From Nonomuraea lactucae (GTDB taxonomy: Bacteria; Actinomycetota; Actinomycetes; Streptosporangiales; Streptosporangiaceae), in NCBI RefSeq assembly GCF_003313395.1, contig NZ_QNFZ01001069.1, forward strand, positions 1 through 64,000: a DNA stretch of 64,000 nucleotides. Direction: 5' to 3'. A model generated the notes under the pieces. It was not told where the DNA came from, ran no database searches, and was given only the letters and a program-made list of their open reading frames with translations. Positions 30,486 to 40,228 of the stretch are shown piece after piece (the first letter of the stretch is position 1; each line of letters starts with the position of its first letter). The position numbers and the translations under genes are program-made.

Positions 30486-32111
30486 TTATGAACTGGTGTC
30501 GTGACGCGCCACGAACGTCCTGGCCAGATCGACGGCGCTCCGGTCGAGGCCGCCGATCTGCAGGTCGAACCTGACCTGCCGCCCCGATGCCGGCTCCACC
30601 GCGTTCACGGTGAGCAGCCCGGTCTCGCTCAGGAAGAAGGTGATCTCGACCGGCGTGTGCTTCGGGAGCTTGGGCGGCAGGTCGCGCAGCTTGCCGCGCC
30701 CGATCAGCTTGTTGTCGGCGAGTTCCTCGGAGCTCTCCTCGCTCGCCTGCTCCCACACCTCGACCTCGATGCCCGGCTGGTTGTCGATCGCCGTGTGGAA
30801 GGTCACCGGGCCGGTGTCGGCGGGCAAGGCCGTACCCGCGGGAATCAGGTGCACCACATAGGCGCGCGCCAGCGCCGGATTGGTTGTGGCGAGGGGATCA
30901 TTGATGTCGAGCACCTTGGTCCCGAAGCCGCGGGGGAGGACCGCGGTCGCCCGCTGGGAGCCGAGCTTCTCCGCCTGCTTCTCGCCGAGGCCCATCCGGG
31001 CGGCGAGGCGTACGGCCGGCCGGCTCGCCCTGCCCTGTCCCGCCCCCTGCTCCATCTGCTTGAGCAGGGCGAACATCGCCGCGCCGCGAGCCACGGCGAG
31101 ATCCGGCTCGTGCCGCCGCGGCGCCTTGCCCACGAGTTTCCCGAGCCGCTCCATGATCGCCGACATCCGGGTCATGCCGCCCACCAGGATGACTTCGTCC
31201 ACGTCTGGCACGCCCTTGCGGCGCGCCTCGGCGATCGTCTTCTCGGTGCGGGCCAGGGTGCGATCCAGCAGATCGGCGGTGAGCTCCTCCAACTGCCGGC
31301 GGTTCAGTTCGACCGGGACCACCGCTCCTCCGAAGGCCAGGCTCCGATGCCGGCTGGTCATGGTGCTGAGCTCCTCCTTGAGCTGCTCGGCCCTGATCGA
31401 CAGCTCCTTCATGAAGTGGGGGTCGGCAGTGGGGTCGAGCCGGGGATGCTGCCGGGTGAACGTGTCGAGCAGGAAATCCCTGACCCTGGCATCCCAGTCG
31501 GCGCCGCCGAGGTCGGGCTCGCCTCCGGTGCAGATCACCTCGACGTGGTCACCGTCCACCCGGACCACCGTGGTGTCGAACGTGCCCCCGCCCAGGTCGT
31601 AGACGAGCAGGTGACGGGGGCCCTGGACAGGGGCGCGCTCCCGGTAGGACAGGGCGGCCGCGTTCGGCTCGTCCAGTATGTCCAGCACGTTGAGACCGGC
31701 GATCTCGCCTGCCAGAAGGGTGGCCGTTCGTTCGGCCACTCCGAAGGAAGCGGGAACGGTGATCACCACGTCACGTACCGGCTCGCCCAGGTGCCGCTGG
31801 GCGGCGGACGTCAGCTCCTTGAGAACAAGCGCGGAGATCGACTCGGGGGTGTAGGTGGTTCCGTGGAAGGTGAACCCGACCCCCTCGAGCCCCATCTGCC
31901 GCTTGACGAGCTGCACCGCCAGGTCCGGGGCCAGCAGGGCCGCGTCCTTGGCGGCGCGGCCGATCCACACCTTCTCCCGCTGGTCGAAATAGACGACCGA
32001 GGGCGTGGTGAGTTCCCCGATCGCGTTCGGCAGGACCACGGGTCGGCCGCTCTCGTCGACGCAGGCGATGCAGGAGTTGGTGGTGCCGAGATCGATGCCG
32101 AACGCAGTCAA
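30486..32111 (-). CDS. Hsp70-family ATPase (operon copy 1)
   Basis: A 541-residue Hsp70 relative starting at TTG 32111 with GGGAG a few bases upstream. The ATPase signatures are clear: FGIDLGTTNSCIACVD, VYDLGGGTFDTTVVRV, DEPNAAALSYR, LVGGMTRMSA. After residue 380 a Gly/Arg-rich linker (QGRASRPAVRLAARMGLGEK) is followed by a diverged substrate-type domain (PKHTPVEITFFLSETGLLTV). The protein lacks a lid. It is second in the operon, right after the CHAT gene, 10 bases from its stop, and differs clearly from the other two Hsp70s. A likely role is keeping the CHAT protease or RES toxin inactive until triggered, but this is inference. Confidence 0.85.
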   Translation of the reverse strand: MTAFGIDLGTTNSCIACVDESGRPVVLPNAIGELTTPSVVYFDQREKVWIGRAAKDAALLAPDLAVQLVKRQMGLEGVGFTFHGTTYTPESISALVLKELTSAAQRHLGEPVRDVVITVPASFGVAERTATLLAGEIAGLNVLDILDEPNAAALSYRERAPVQGPRHLLVYDLGGGTFDTTVVRVDGDHVEVICTGGEPDLGGADWDARVRDFLLDTFTRQHPRLDPTADPHFMKELSIRAEQLKEELSTMTSRHRSLAFGGAVVPVELNRRQLEELTADLLDRTLARTEKTIAEARRKGVPDVDEVILVGGMTRMSAIMERLGKLVGKAPRRHEPDLAVARGAAMFALLKQMEQGAGQGRASRPAVRLAARMGLGEKQAEKLGSQRATAVLPRGFGTKVLDINDPLATTNPALARAYVVHLIPAGTALPADTGPVTFHTAIDNQPGIEVEVWEQASEESSEELADNKLIGRGKLRDLPPKLPKHTPVEITFFLSETGLLTVNAVEPASGRQVRFDLQIGGLDRSAVDLARTFVARHDTSS

Positions 32112-32121
32112 AGGAACTCCC

Positions 32122-35100
32122 TCATCGGCCTTGGTAGGTGAACGCCGCCCAGGAATCGGGCTCGTGGACCGGTGTCTTCTCCAGCAGGGCGACCACGTCG
32201 GCCGGAAGATGGCCGGGAACGCGTCGGCGCGGGTCGAGCATCCACAACTGGGCGGCGCGCAACGCGACGATGGGGTCGTCGTAACCAGAGTTCAGGTAGT
32301 GGTGGAACATGATCATGAGCATCGAGGTCGGGAAATCGCGCACCGGCCAGCGGGTGCCGACCACCCCGGTCGCGCCCGCGGCCAGGAAGGCCGTCGCCAA
32401 CGTCAGCGCCTCGTCATGGTGGCGGCTGGTCAGGTCGCTGCCGCAGGCCGCCAGCACGACCAGGCCGCCGGAGACGTCGGCGGGCCGGGAACGCGCCTGG
32501 CGCAGGATGCCGGTCATGCCGAGACGCTCGCCGCCGGCCAGGAGGAGGTACGAGTCGACGGGGCGCGGCGTCGCCCGAGCGTGACATCCAAGGTGCAGCA
32601 GCGTCGCGCCGCCTGATCGGGGGCCCGGCAGCAGGCTGAGCACGTTCTCTCCGGTGGCGGGCCGACCAGGGGGGACTTCCGCGCCACGACGGCGACCGCC
32701 GAGCAGCTCTCCCGTCCGATAGTGCCGGGCATGGTTGTGCTCGATCTCCTTGGCGGCCCAGTACAGATTGCCGCCTCGGACCAGTACCAGCGCCGGGTCC
32801 TCGACCCAGCGACGGGGCTGACGCCGGCGGGCGTCGACGAACTGGCGGGCCGAGGCCGCGTAGGAGAGTACCGCGTCCTGGCAGGCGTAGCGCTTGAGAC
32901 CGCTCCCCACCGTACGCCGGGCCGCATGCCAGGGGATAGCGCCGAGCTCGCCGACAGGGACCAGGATCAGCCGCGGCGTCCGGCTGTGCCCGGACGAACC
33001 GCCGGTGACCTCTCTGAGCAGGACTTCCATGACCGCTGTCCACGCCCAGTCACACAGCTCGCCCAGCGCGTGCGCCCATTGGTCGTGGGCGCGCTTCGCC
33101 GCGTCCTCGTCCTGCGCCTGCTCGCGATCGTGTTGTGCCTCGACAAAAGCATTCAACCGGCTCGTCTGGACGGTGGTGCCCAGCTTGAGCAACTGGACCT
33201 GGCTCACCTGCCCATCAGCGTGGACCACGAGGGCGAGCCCGCCGCGCCAGCCGGGATGGGAGACCAGATAGACCAGCGCCGCGGCCCCCGCTTCGCGCAG
33301 CTCCGCGGCGATCTCCTCGACAGTCGCGGCGTTGAACACCCTGCGCTCCGTCTCCGTCCCCTCGATGGCCGCCATGACGCGCTGGCGCAGGTCGCTCGGC
33401 GGGCGGAGCTCGGGCATGACCTCCAGCAGCCGCGCGTACCGGCCAGGCGTCCCCTCGGCCTCGTCGGGGACGTCCCAGGGCGCGAGGTCGTCGTCCCGCG
33501 ACGTCGCCTCCCACTCCGTGGCCAGCAGGTCGTGGTCGCCGTCACGCAGCAGGTCGGGGAGCCCCGTCTCCGTGGTCGCGGCGTGCAGGACCATGGCCCT
33601 GCCCCATTCGAGCGCCTCCACGGCCGTCTCGACGAGCCCGGCGGCGACGCACAGCAACGCCATCTCCGCGGCCTCTCCTCTGGCCCGGATAGCGGCGTCG
33701 AAGGCACGCTCGGTGCTGGTCTGCAGCATCACGCCCCATGCGCTGGCGCGCACGGAGGCGAGGGCCATCTCACCGACGCGGCGCCGGTCGTCCAGGCGCA
33801 TGTCGCCCCGGAAGCGATAGGCGGCGGCGAGCTGGCTCAGGTTCAGCGCCGTCCTCCTGCTGGGCGGCTGGTCCTCGTCGGCCCGCCGAGCCTCCTCCAT
33901 CCTGTCGATGGCGTTACTCAGGTCGGCGCGGTCGCGGGTGATCTCGTACCGCATCACCAGACCGCCCCCGAGCATGGTCAGCAGCCAGGGCCGGAGAGGG
34001 CGAAGCTGGTGCGCGGCCAGGTAGGCGTCGCTCACCATGGCGAGCCCTTCGTCAAGTATCCGCACGTCGCGCAGGACGAAGCCGCTGCCCACCTTCGCGT
34101 TGCCGGCGATGCCCATCTCGATGGGGTAGTAGGAACTGTCCCGGCTGGTCCTCCCGGCCTTCGCCACCAGCGCGTCGACCGCCTCTGTGAAGCGTCGCGG
34201 ATCGGAGCGGAGGGCATGCAGGTCCGGACCGTCGAGGCCGGCGAGGTCCCGCACGAGCTCCAGCGCCTGCAGATCCGTTTCGAACAGGCGGCGCAGCCGA
34301 TCCTCCTCCGGTATCCGCTCGATCCGCTCCCGCATGCTCCCGGTGATCTCGCTCAGCCGGTCGGCGTCATAGAGGGAGTCTTCTCTCGCCAGTGGTATGA
34401 CGGCGAGCAGCCAATCCATCAGGACGGCGGTCTCGCCCCCCGGCACGTCGCCGGACTCGATCGCCTGCGACACGGTGCGGGCGTAGTAGGCCGCAGCGTC
34501 AAGGTGCTCCAGATCGTCTCCCAGCCTGAACCGCTGGGTGAAGACCATCGCCAGCAGCGCCAGGCTCAACGTCCGGATCCGGTGGGCCGGTGGCGCGAGC
34601 GCGACGGCTCGCTGGAGCCTTTCGATCAGCTTCTTCAGCTCCGGCACGGTGTCGTTCCCGCCGAGTTCCAGGCAGCAGTCCATGAGGACGAGGAGGAAAT
34701 GGTGCATCGCCTCGTTCTCGCGATCCGCGGCGGGACGTGCGATCGCGTCGACGAGCAGGTCGCGCACGGTCGTCACGCGATCCGGGGAGTAACTGTCCTC
34801 CAGGCCGAGCATCAGCGTGTTCGCCAACCGGACGAGACTGGACGCACGCTCCGGGTGGCCATCGGGCAGCTCCCGCAGAACGCGCTCCAGCAGCTCGAAA
34901 GCGGCGTCGCGCTCTTCACGCGAGGCCGGTCTCGCCCTGTCCGGCCTTCCCGCCGTCGCATCGAGCAACTGGCCGAGCATGCCTCGGAGAACAGGGCGCA
35001 GGGGGTGGGCGTCGCCGAGCTCGTCGACGAACCGGGTGAACGACCCAGCCACCTTGTCGAGGCTCCCCGAGCCGTCCCGCAGCCTCTGAACCTCACCGAG

Positions 35101-36288
35101 CAGGCTGGCGAACCCGCGGAACTCCTTACCCGTGACTTCTTCGGGAAGCTTCATGAGATCGGGGAGCATCGACCGTAGCCGGTCCCCTGCCTGGTGCGAG
35201 CCCTGCGATCCGACCTCTGCCATCAACCGCAGCGAAGGTAACACGCTGTCGTACGTCGGCCCGGTGACCTGGTCCAGGTGATCGAGCGCGAGCTGCATGG
35301 CCTCGGGCGGGGCCGTCTGCACCGTCGCCAGGAAGCGGGCGAAGTTGTCCAGGGACGGCGCCTTCCCGCTCATCCTGAACGCGTCGGGTGCCAGGCCGGT
35401 CAGGTGCAGGATCGCGATGTAGACGTGGCAGGCGTCGGCCATGCCGTCGTCGCGGCCGGGCAGTTCGAGACAAGCCTCGAAGTCGGCCAGAGCCGTCTTC
35501 TGGTCCTCGGTGCCGCCGCCGAGCGCCGTGAAGCGGAGCGTCCGCATGATGCCCAGCCAGTACCGGACGAGCGGTCGATAGGGGTCGTCGGCTGGCAGGG
35601 CGGACCACCCGGCCTCCAGTACGCGCAGGGTGTCAGCCGTGCGTCTGCCCAGCTCGGTCCATGCCTCATGATGCCGCCAGACGGCGTCGCCGAGATGGTC
35701 CATCCCGTGACAGAGCTCGGCGGCGAGCACGACCCCGAGCCGGGCGGTCACTTCACCTCTCGCACCGGCATCCGAGGGGGGCAGGAGGGCGAGCGATCGG
35801 CGGAACGCGTCGGCGGCCAGGCGGAGGTCCTCCCGCGCACCGCCCGGCGCCAGCCACACCCGCTGCGCGTGAGCGACGCCGAGGACATGGAACAGCAGCG
35901 CGAAGTCCCGATCGGGGCCGTCCACCGGTGGTGCGAGGGCGGCCAGGGCGCTCTCCGCGTGTGCGATCGCGGCCTCGGCGTCGCAGAGGCTGCCGGCGGC
36001 ATCCGCGCGGATGACGAGGAGCCGGGCGACCTCCACGTCGATCCAGGCGGGTTCGGCCCCCGGCGGGGCTGGCGCGTTCCCCGCCGTGCACAGCGACGCG
36101 AGGGCCTCGTCGAGGTCCGCCTGGTCGCCGTTCGCTCCGTACCGCCACCCCAACAGGAGTCCGAGTTCGGCGAACACCTCGAAGCGCTGCTCCTCGGGGC
36201 ATCCATGCAACTCGCGGAGCTTGTCGATGCGCTCGTCGGCACCGGCTCTTTGTTCGGGATCGAACGCGTCCCATGGGTCCGCCGTCAT
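32122..36288 (-). CDS. TPR-repeat protein with C-terminal CHAT protease
   Basis: A 1388-residue first gene of the operon. Residues 1 to about 1050 are helical repeats of TPR type (many paired helices of about 34 residues, for example ADEDQPPSRRTALNLSQLAA). The C-terminal 330 residues are a CHAT domain, a caspase/separase-like cysteine protease: PVGELGAIPWHAAR, LHLGCHA with catalytic His1236, and VLAACGSD with catalytic Cys1282, then TRWPVRDF. Both catalytic residues are present. CHAT proteases act as effectors in several bacterial immune systems, cutting partner proteins after activation. ATG 36288 has AAGGGGG upstream. The TPR array probably senses or docks to the Hsp70 partners. Confidence 0.88.
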   Translation of the reverse strand: MTADPWDAFDPEQRAGADERIDKLRELHGCPEEQRFEVFAELGLLLGWRYGANGDQADLDEALASLCTAGNAPAPPGAEPAWIDVEVARLLVIRADAAGSLCDAEAAIAHAESALAALAPPVDGPDRDFALLFHVLGVAHAQRVWLAPGGAREDLRLAADAFRRSLALLPPSDAGARGEVTARLGVVLAAELCHGMDHLGDAVWRHHEAWTELGRRTADTLRVLEAGWSALPADDPYRPLVRYWLGIMRTLRFTALGGGTEDQKTALADFEACLELPGRDDGMADACHVYIAILHLTGLAPDAFRMSGKAPSLDNFARFLATVQTAPPEAMQLALDHLDQVTGPTYDSVLPSLRLMAEVGSQGSHQAGDRLRSMLPDLMKLPEEVTGKEFRGFASLLGEVQRLRDGSGSLDKVAGSFTRFVDELGDAHPLRPVLRGMLGQLLDATAGRPDRARPASREERDAAFELLERVLRELPDGHPERASSLVRLANTLMLGLEDSYSPDRVTTVRDLLVDAIARPAADRENEAMHHFLLVLMDCCLELGGNDTVPELKKLIERLQRAVALAPPAHRIRTLSLALLAMVFTQRFRLGDDLEHLDAAAYYARTVSQAIESGDVPGGETAVLMDWLLAVIPLAREDSLYDADRLSEITGSMRERIERIPEEDRLRRLFETDLQALELVRDLAGLDGPDLHALRSDPRRFTEAVDALVAKAGRTSRDSSYYPIEMGIAGNAKVGSGFVLRDVRILDEGLAMVSDAYLAAHQLRPLRPWLLTMLGGGLVMRYEITRDRADLSNAIDRMEEARRADEDQPPSRRTALNLSQLAAAYRFRGDMRLDDRRRVGEMALASVRASAWGVMLQTSTERAFDAAIRARGEAAEMALLCVAAGLVETAVEALEWGRAMVLHAATTETGLPDLLRDGDHDLLATEWEATSRDDDLAPWDVPDEAEGTPGRYARLLEVMPELRPPSDLRQRVMAAIEGTETERRVFNAATVEEIAAELREAGAAALVYLVSHPGWRGGLALVVHADGQVSQVQLLKLGTTVQTSRLNAFVEAQHDREQAQDEDAAKRAHDQWAHALGELCDWAWTAVMEVLLREVTGGSSGHSRTPRLILVPVGELGAIPWHAARRTVGSGLKRYACQDAVLSYAASARQFVDARRRQPRRWVEDPALVLVRGGNLYWAAKEIEHNHARHYRTGELLGGRRRGAEVPPGRPATGENVLSLLPGPRSGGATLLHLGCHARATPRPVDSYLLLAGGERLGMTGILRQARSRPADVSGGLVVLAACGSDLTSRHHDEALTLATAFLAAGATGVVGTRWPVRDFPTSMLMIMFHHYLNSGYDDPIVALRAAQLWMLDPRRRVPGHLPADVVALLEKTPVHEPDSWAAFTYQGR

Positions 36289-36770
36289 CGTGGCGCCCCC
36301 TTATGCCCTCACCACATGCGGATAAGTAGACGCTACTACGCCGCAATCCGCTATTGCTGATGATATGTGAAAAGCCATCGTTTTTGGCCGCATTCGGCCA
36401 GCGCTAAGGCTGCAATCGGTCATTGATTGATATATCCCGAAATATGTGTGGAGATTGCGATAAGTGCGGTTAGGGGGCTTCTGGTGCCGATGTCGTGCTT
36501 GATCCGATATCGGCCGCCCGGCCGGGTCGGCTGATCGGTGAATCAGCCTGTGGCGCGGCCCCTGTGAGCGCGGATATCTCGACGGGTATGACCTTCTCCT
36601 TTCATGATCACTGTCATGACTCGATGGGGCGGCATCCATACCAGCTGCACCGGAGAAGGTGCGCTGGTGAGTTTCACATTGAACATCAGTGCTCCCGTCC
36701 TCATGCGAGAAACAGAACCATCGACCTGAAATCAGCCCATTCACGACCACATTGCGCCCACACTGGAGTC
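36289..36770. promoter_or_regulatory. Divergent promoter region of the chaperone operon and macro-domain gene
   Basis: About 480 bases without a convincing gene and locally AT-richer than the flanks, especially 36350-36460. A small inverted repeat AGTAG-ACG-CTACT lies at 36325-36337, close to the CHAT start, and could be an operator. No heat-shock CIRCE or HAIR element is seen. I could not place -35/-10 boxes with confidence. Confidence 0.4.
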
Positions 36771-37901
36771 ATGCAGCCGCCGTCTCACGATCAGCTCACC
36801 GCCGACCTCAGGTCACTACGGGAAAAGGGCCTCACCCGGATGCGGGACGCCAGGCTGAGCGCCCTCCACGCCGCGACGGTGCTCTGCGGCACCGTGGGCG
36901 AGGACCCGGAAGGACAGGCGCTGATCGAGCCCTATCGTCCCGCGGCCATGGAAGAACTCGTCCGCCGGGCGGTCGCCGAGCTGGGTGGGGGTCATCTGAC
37001 CGGTGCGGCCGAGTACACCTTCGGACTGGCCTCCGGCACCCGCGACTGGCCGATCGGCGAGCGCAGGAAGAGCGCTGCTTCCGTCTACGGAGTCAGCGTC
37101 GAGCGATTCCGCAAGCACCACGAGCAGCTCATCATCAACGAGACCGCCGAGGCGATACTGCGGCTCTGCCTGGCCGCCACGACGGCCAGTACGCCCAGCC
37201 CGGCCGGTCTCCGGCGCCCCGCGACACGGGCGCTGGGGCCGGTCATCCTGGACTTCATGCCCGTGGAGTTGATCAATGGGGTCCACATCGTCGTCTCTTC
37301 GGAGAACGTGTACCTGGAGGCGTCCAAGATCTTCCGGAACTCCCTGTCAGCCGCGTTGCGGCGGGCGTGTGCCGAGGTCAACGAGGCCGGTGAGATCGTG
37401 GACGACGTCATCAGGCGAGAGCTCACCCAATGGCTGCGGGTCAATGGCCGTCTCGGACTCCCGGTCGCGCCCGGCAGCGTCGCCGTGACGGAGGCGGGCC
37501 GTCTGCGCCGGTCGGGAGTCCAACGTGTCTATCATGCGGCGGTGGCCACGCCGTGCGCCGACGGGAATCAGTACGAGTTCTCGGTCGAAGCCATGACCCA
37601 GGCAGTACGGAACGTGTTCCGCCTGGCCGAGCACGAACGCGCACTCTTCGCGCCACCGCTGCGATCGATCGCCCTGCCGCTCTTCGGGGCTGGACGCGGC
37701 GGCCTGGACCCGGCGCAGAGCCTGGACCGGTTATGGAGCGCGATCGAACGGGAGATCGACGCCGACACCCTGAGCGGCTGGGAATTGCACATCATCACGC
37801 ACGCACCAAGGGACGCTGAAGCCGTCATCCGCCGTTTCGGTCAGGAATCGCCTGCTGATCGCCTCGGAGGTCTGCCGCGCGGCGGACCCGGGGCCCGGTG
37901 A
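36771..37901 (+). CDS. Macro-domain protein with N-terminal helical domain
   Basis: About 376 residues from ATG 36771. The first 150 residues are helical and end in YGVSVERFRKHHEQLIINETA, a pattern I have seen as an adaptor-like region in actinobacterial conflict proteins. Residues 165-365 look like a macro domain: NGVHIVVSSENVYLEASK, then GRLGLPVAPGSVAVTEAG, VQRVYHAAVATP and IALPLFGAGRGG. Macro domains bind or hydrolyse ADP-ribose. It is divergent from the chaperone operon and shares its promoter region. Since the operon encodes a RES enzyme that probably acts on NAD+, a macro domain next door could sense or clear the product. The link is inference. Confidence 0.7.
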   Translation: MQPPSHDQLTADLRSLREKGLTRMRDARLSALHAATVLCGTVGEDPEGQALIEPYRPAAMEELVRRAVAELGGGHLTGAAEYTFGLASGTRDWPIGERRKSAASVYGVSVERFRKHHEQLIINETAEAILRLCLAATTASTPSPAGLRRPATRALGPVILDFMPVELINGVHIVVSSENVYLEASKIFRNSLSAALRRACAEVNEAGEIVDDVIRRELTQWLRVNGRLGLPVAPGSVAVTEAGRLRRSGVQRVYHAAVATPCADGNQYEFSVEAMTQAVRNVFRLAEHERALFAPPLRSIALPLFGAGRGGLDPAQSLDRLWSAIEREIDADTLSGWELHIITHAPRDAEAVIRRFGQESPADRLGGLPRGGPGAR

Positions 37902-38401
37902 GGGCTTAGGCCGGGTTTCTGCGATCTCGCAAGGAAGTCTGCCGAGCCGCACAGTTTGCCGCAGACTTGGCACGAGTAGCGGAACTTATGACGGCCCTCG
38001 CCGAGCATCACACCGTCTGCGCTGCCGATCTTCTGGGCCTGGGCGGCTTCGCTGTCAGTGCTATCCGTCCTTACGAAGCTGGCCGTGGAGGCTCGGAGCT
38101 AGTGAACAGGGGACTGGGTAAATCGATGTACACCTCGCCGGAGCGCTTCGAGAAGGAGCCGGTGATCAGAAGGTTCGATCCGTCGACGGTCCATGTACTG
38201 GTCGGGCAGTGTCCGCTCGCCCCCTCCGGCCAGGTGGCCGTGTGAACTATTCGGCCCACTGGCGGAACGCAGCATCAAGGCCGATAAGCGTTCGGTCAAG
38301 GTCAAACAGGGCAAGCTATTGCACGCCGCCGATCTTAAGAGACGAGTGATTTCATAGCGACAGCCGGCCGTCGAACACGGCACTGACTCGAAGAATGCAA
38401 C
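37902..38401. other. No gene seen
   Basis: A 92-codon frame at 37967-38245 has weak codon bias and no recognisable content. I see nothing else up to the tRNA-flank repeat. Confidence 0.45.
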
Positions 38402-38566
38402 CAAGATCATCCCCTGCATGTCCCCAGAACGCTGTCCTACGGCTGCATTCGGGTGCTCGCGGTGACCCATCCAGGGACTGGAAGCAAAAGACCTGCGGCA
38501 GGAAAACCGCAGGTCAGAGGCTGAAATGCCTGGTGGAGAAGAGTGCCCCCTGCAGGATTCGAACCT
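38402..38566 (-). repeat. Copy 2 of tRNA-Arg 3'-end/flank repeat, cut by IS110
   Basis: Begins AAGATCATCCC, includes the hairpin GACCTGCGG ... CCGCAGGTC at 38490-38515, and ends in tRNA-Arg 3' sequence from 38544 to 38566 (one mismatch to the intact gene). The rest of this tRNA fragment lies on the far side of the IS110 element at 40252-40274. Joining the two pieces restores 45 bases of tRNA-Arg from discriminator base to the anticodon loop, the size of a typical tRNA attachment core. Confidence 0.8.
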
Positions 38567-38579
38567 AATGACTGTGTAC

Positions 38580-38955
38580 GACCCCGAGTTTCGCCGACTC
38601 GGGCACTCGCCTCAGAAGCGTAGATTCGAATCGGAGCTTGACTCCTGACCGCAGGCCGTGCGAATGGGGCGAGGACCTGGCGGGTGGCGGTCGACCGGGG
38701 ACCGAGTGAATGCCTGAGTCGATACCGGACCTGGAGTCCTCTGCTAAGGCCGTGCACCTCGGTCTCTCTCAACCGCCACCCGTCAGCCGCTTCTTTTGGT
38801 CAAGATCGTGGCGTGAGCCAGCCGCAGGAGACACCGCTCGTATCTACCCGGGCGCTCGAGCCCTTGCGCAGAACGCGGACCTGCGGCGGGCTGGGGCCAC
38901 GAACTGCTGATCGGATGTCGAGCCGTCGAGCTCTCTCATTAGGGCGTGGCGTGCC
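38580..38955 (+). ncRNA. Predicted IS110 bridge RNA (target and donor loops readable)
   Basis: The non-coding left end folds by eye into three parts. A 5' hairpin has stem CCCGAGT/ACTCGGG at 38583-38603. A target loop is closed by CTCGCC (38606-38611) and GGCGAG (38668-38673); it holds GATTCGAA (38623-38630), matching the left target, a GGAG/CTCC hairpin, and CCGCAG (38649-38654), complementary to CTGCGG on the right of the target. A donor loop is closed by GCCACG (38896-38901) and CGTGGC (38945-38950); it holds GATCGGATGTC (38909-38919), identical to the right end of the element, a GAGC/GCTC hairpin, and TCATTAG (38936-38942), complementary to the left end CTAATGA. Both loops share the same order and spacing. 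RNA ends are estimates. Confidence 0.8.
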
Positions 38956-39001
38956 CCTGCGCGGCTCACCTGGGCCAATGACCGAATCGAAGGAGGCGCC
39001 G

Positions 39002-40228
39002 GTGACGGTGACATGCGGAATCGACTGGAGCGAAACCCACCACGACGTCGCCCTGGTCGACGAAAGCGGCAAGCTGATGGCCAAACGGCGCATCAGCGAC
39101 GATGCCCACGGCTGGCGGGCCCTGGTCGAGCTGCTGGCCGAGCACGGCGACCGTCCCGACAACCCGATCCCCGTCGCGATCGAAACCGGGCGTGGTCTGC
39201 TGGTGTCCTGCCTGCGAGCAACCGGGCGCACGCTGTATGCGATCAACCCGCTGGCCGTGGCCCGTTACCGCGAACGCCACACCGTCGCCCGCGCCAAGTC
39301 CGACCACGCCGACGCCATGACCTTGGCCAACATCCTGCGCGTGGACGCCGACCACCACCGGCCGCTGCCAGCCGACACCGAGCTGGTCCAGGCCATCGCC
39401 GTACTGGCCCGGGCGCAACAAGACGCGGTCTGGAACCGTCAGCAACTGGCCAACCAGCTGCGATCCCTGCTGCGCGAATACTTCCCCGCGGCGCTGACGG
39501 CCTTCCACGTCAAGAACATCGGCCTGACCTCCCACGAGGCTCGTGCCGTCCTGCAGGCGGCGCCGACGCCCACCGCGGCCGCCAAGCTCACCGCCCGCAG
39601 GTTGCACGCCCTGCTGCGCACCTCGGGCCGGCAGCGCAACATCGCCACCTGGACCGACCGGCTGCAGGCGCTGTTTCGTGAAGAACACCTTCGCCAGCTC
39701 CCCCTGGTCGAAGAAGCGCTCGGCCGCCAGGCCCAAGCCTTGCTGTTGCAGCTGGACGCGGCATGCCGCGCCGCTGACGATCTCGCCGACGCCACCAACG
39801 AGGCCTTCCACCAGCACCCGGACGCGACGGTCATCACCAGCTTCCCGGGCCTGGCCGATCTCACCGGCGCCCGGGTGCTGGCCGAACTCGGCGACGACCG
39901 CTCCCGCTTCGCCGATGCCCGCGCGCTGAAGGCCTACGCCGGCGCAGCCCCGATCACCCGCACCTCGGGCAAAAGCCTGGTCGTCCACCACCGCAAGGTG
40001 AAGAATCAGCGCCTGGCCGCCGCAGGCTACCTCTGGGCCTTCGCATCCCTACGAGCACCAGGCCCCCGAGCCCACTACGACCAGCGACGCGCCAAAGGCG
40101 AGCGACACTCCAGCGCGCTACGCAACACCTTCAACCGTCTGCTCGGCTGCCTTCACCACTGCCTGCAAAAGGGCGTGACCTACAACGAAGATGTCGCCTT
40201 CCAACCGCGATCGAAGGCCATGGCTTGA
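39002..40228 (+). CDS. IS110-family transposase (DEDD recombinase)
   Basis: About 408 residues, the usual IS110 length. The N-terminal RuvC-like DEDD domain starts TCGIDWSETHHDVALVDESG with the first catalytic Asp, then VAIETGRGLL and KSDHADAMTLA. The C-terminal part is the transposase-20/116/902 region with the conserved serine region: FPGLADLTGARVLAELGD, ALKAYAGAAPITRTSGKS and ALRNTFNRLLGCLHHCL. The frame is open from 38684, but that part overlaps the structured RNA; GTG 39002 with AGGAGG upstream is the natural start. No interruption, so it should be active. It would be guided by the RNA encoded just upstream. Confidence 0.92.
   Translation: MTVTCGIDWSETHHDVALVDESGKLMAKRRISDDAHGWRALVELLAEHGDRPDNPIPVAIETGRGLLVSCLRATGRTLYAINPLAVARYRERHTVARAKSDHADAMTLANILRVDADHHRPLPADTELVQAIAVLARAQQDAVWNRQQLANQLRSLLREYFPAALTAFHVKNIGLTSHEARAVLQAAPTPTAAAKLTARRLHALLRTSGRQRNIATWTDRLQALFREEHLRQLPLVEEALGRQAQALLLQLDAACRAADDLADATNEAFHQHPDATVITSFPGLADLTGARVLAELGDDRSRFADARALKAYAGAAPITRTSGKSLVVHHRKVKNQRLAAAGYLWAFASLRAPGPRAHYDQRRAKGERHSSALRNTFNRLLGCLHHCLQKGVTYNEDVAFQPRSKAMA

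Noticed and set aside
30501..35178. Large plus-strand open frames opposite Hsp70 and CHAT genes
   Set aside because: Antisense shadows of well-supported genes, without recognisable domains.
38876..38890. ACCTGCGGC in the IS110 left end as an alternative target guide
   Set aside because: It is identical rather than complementary to the right half of the target, and no hairpin-plus-second-guide arrangement surrounds it, unlike 38623-38654.
38684..39001. In-frame N-terminal extension of the IS110 transposase
   Set aside because: It overlaps the predicted bridge RNA loops; GTG 39002 has a good ribosome site and gives the standard IS110 length.
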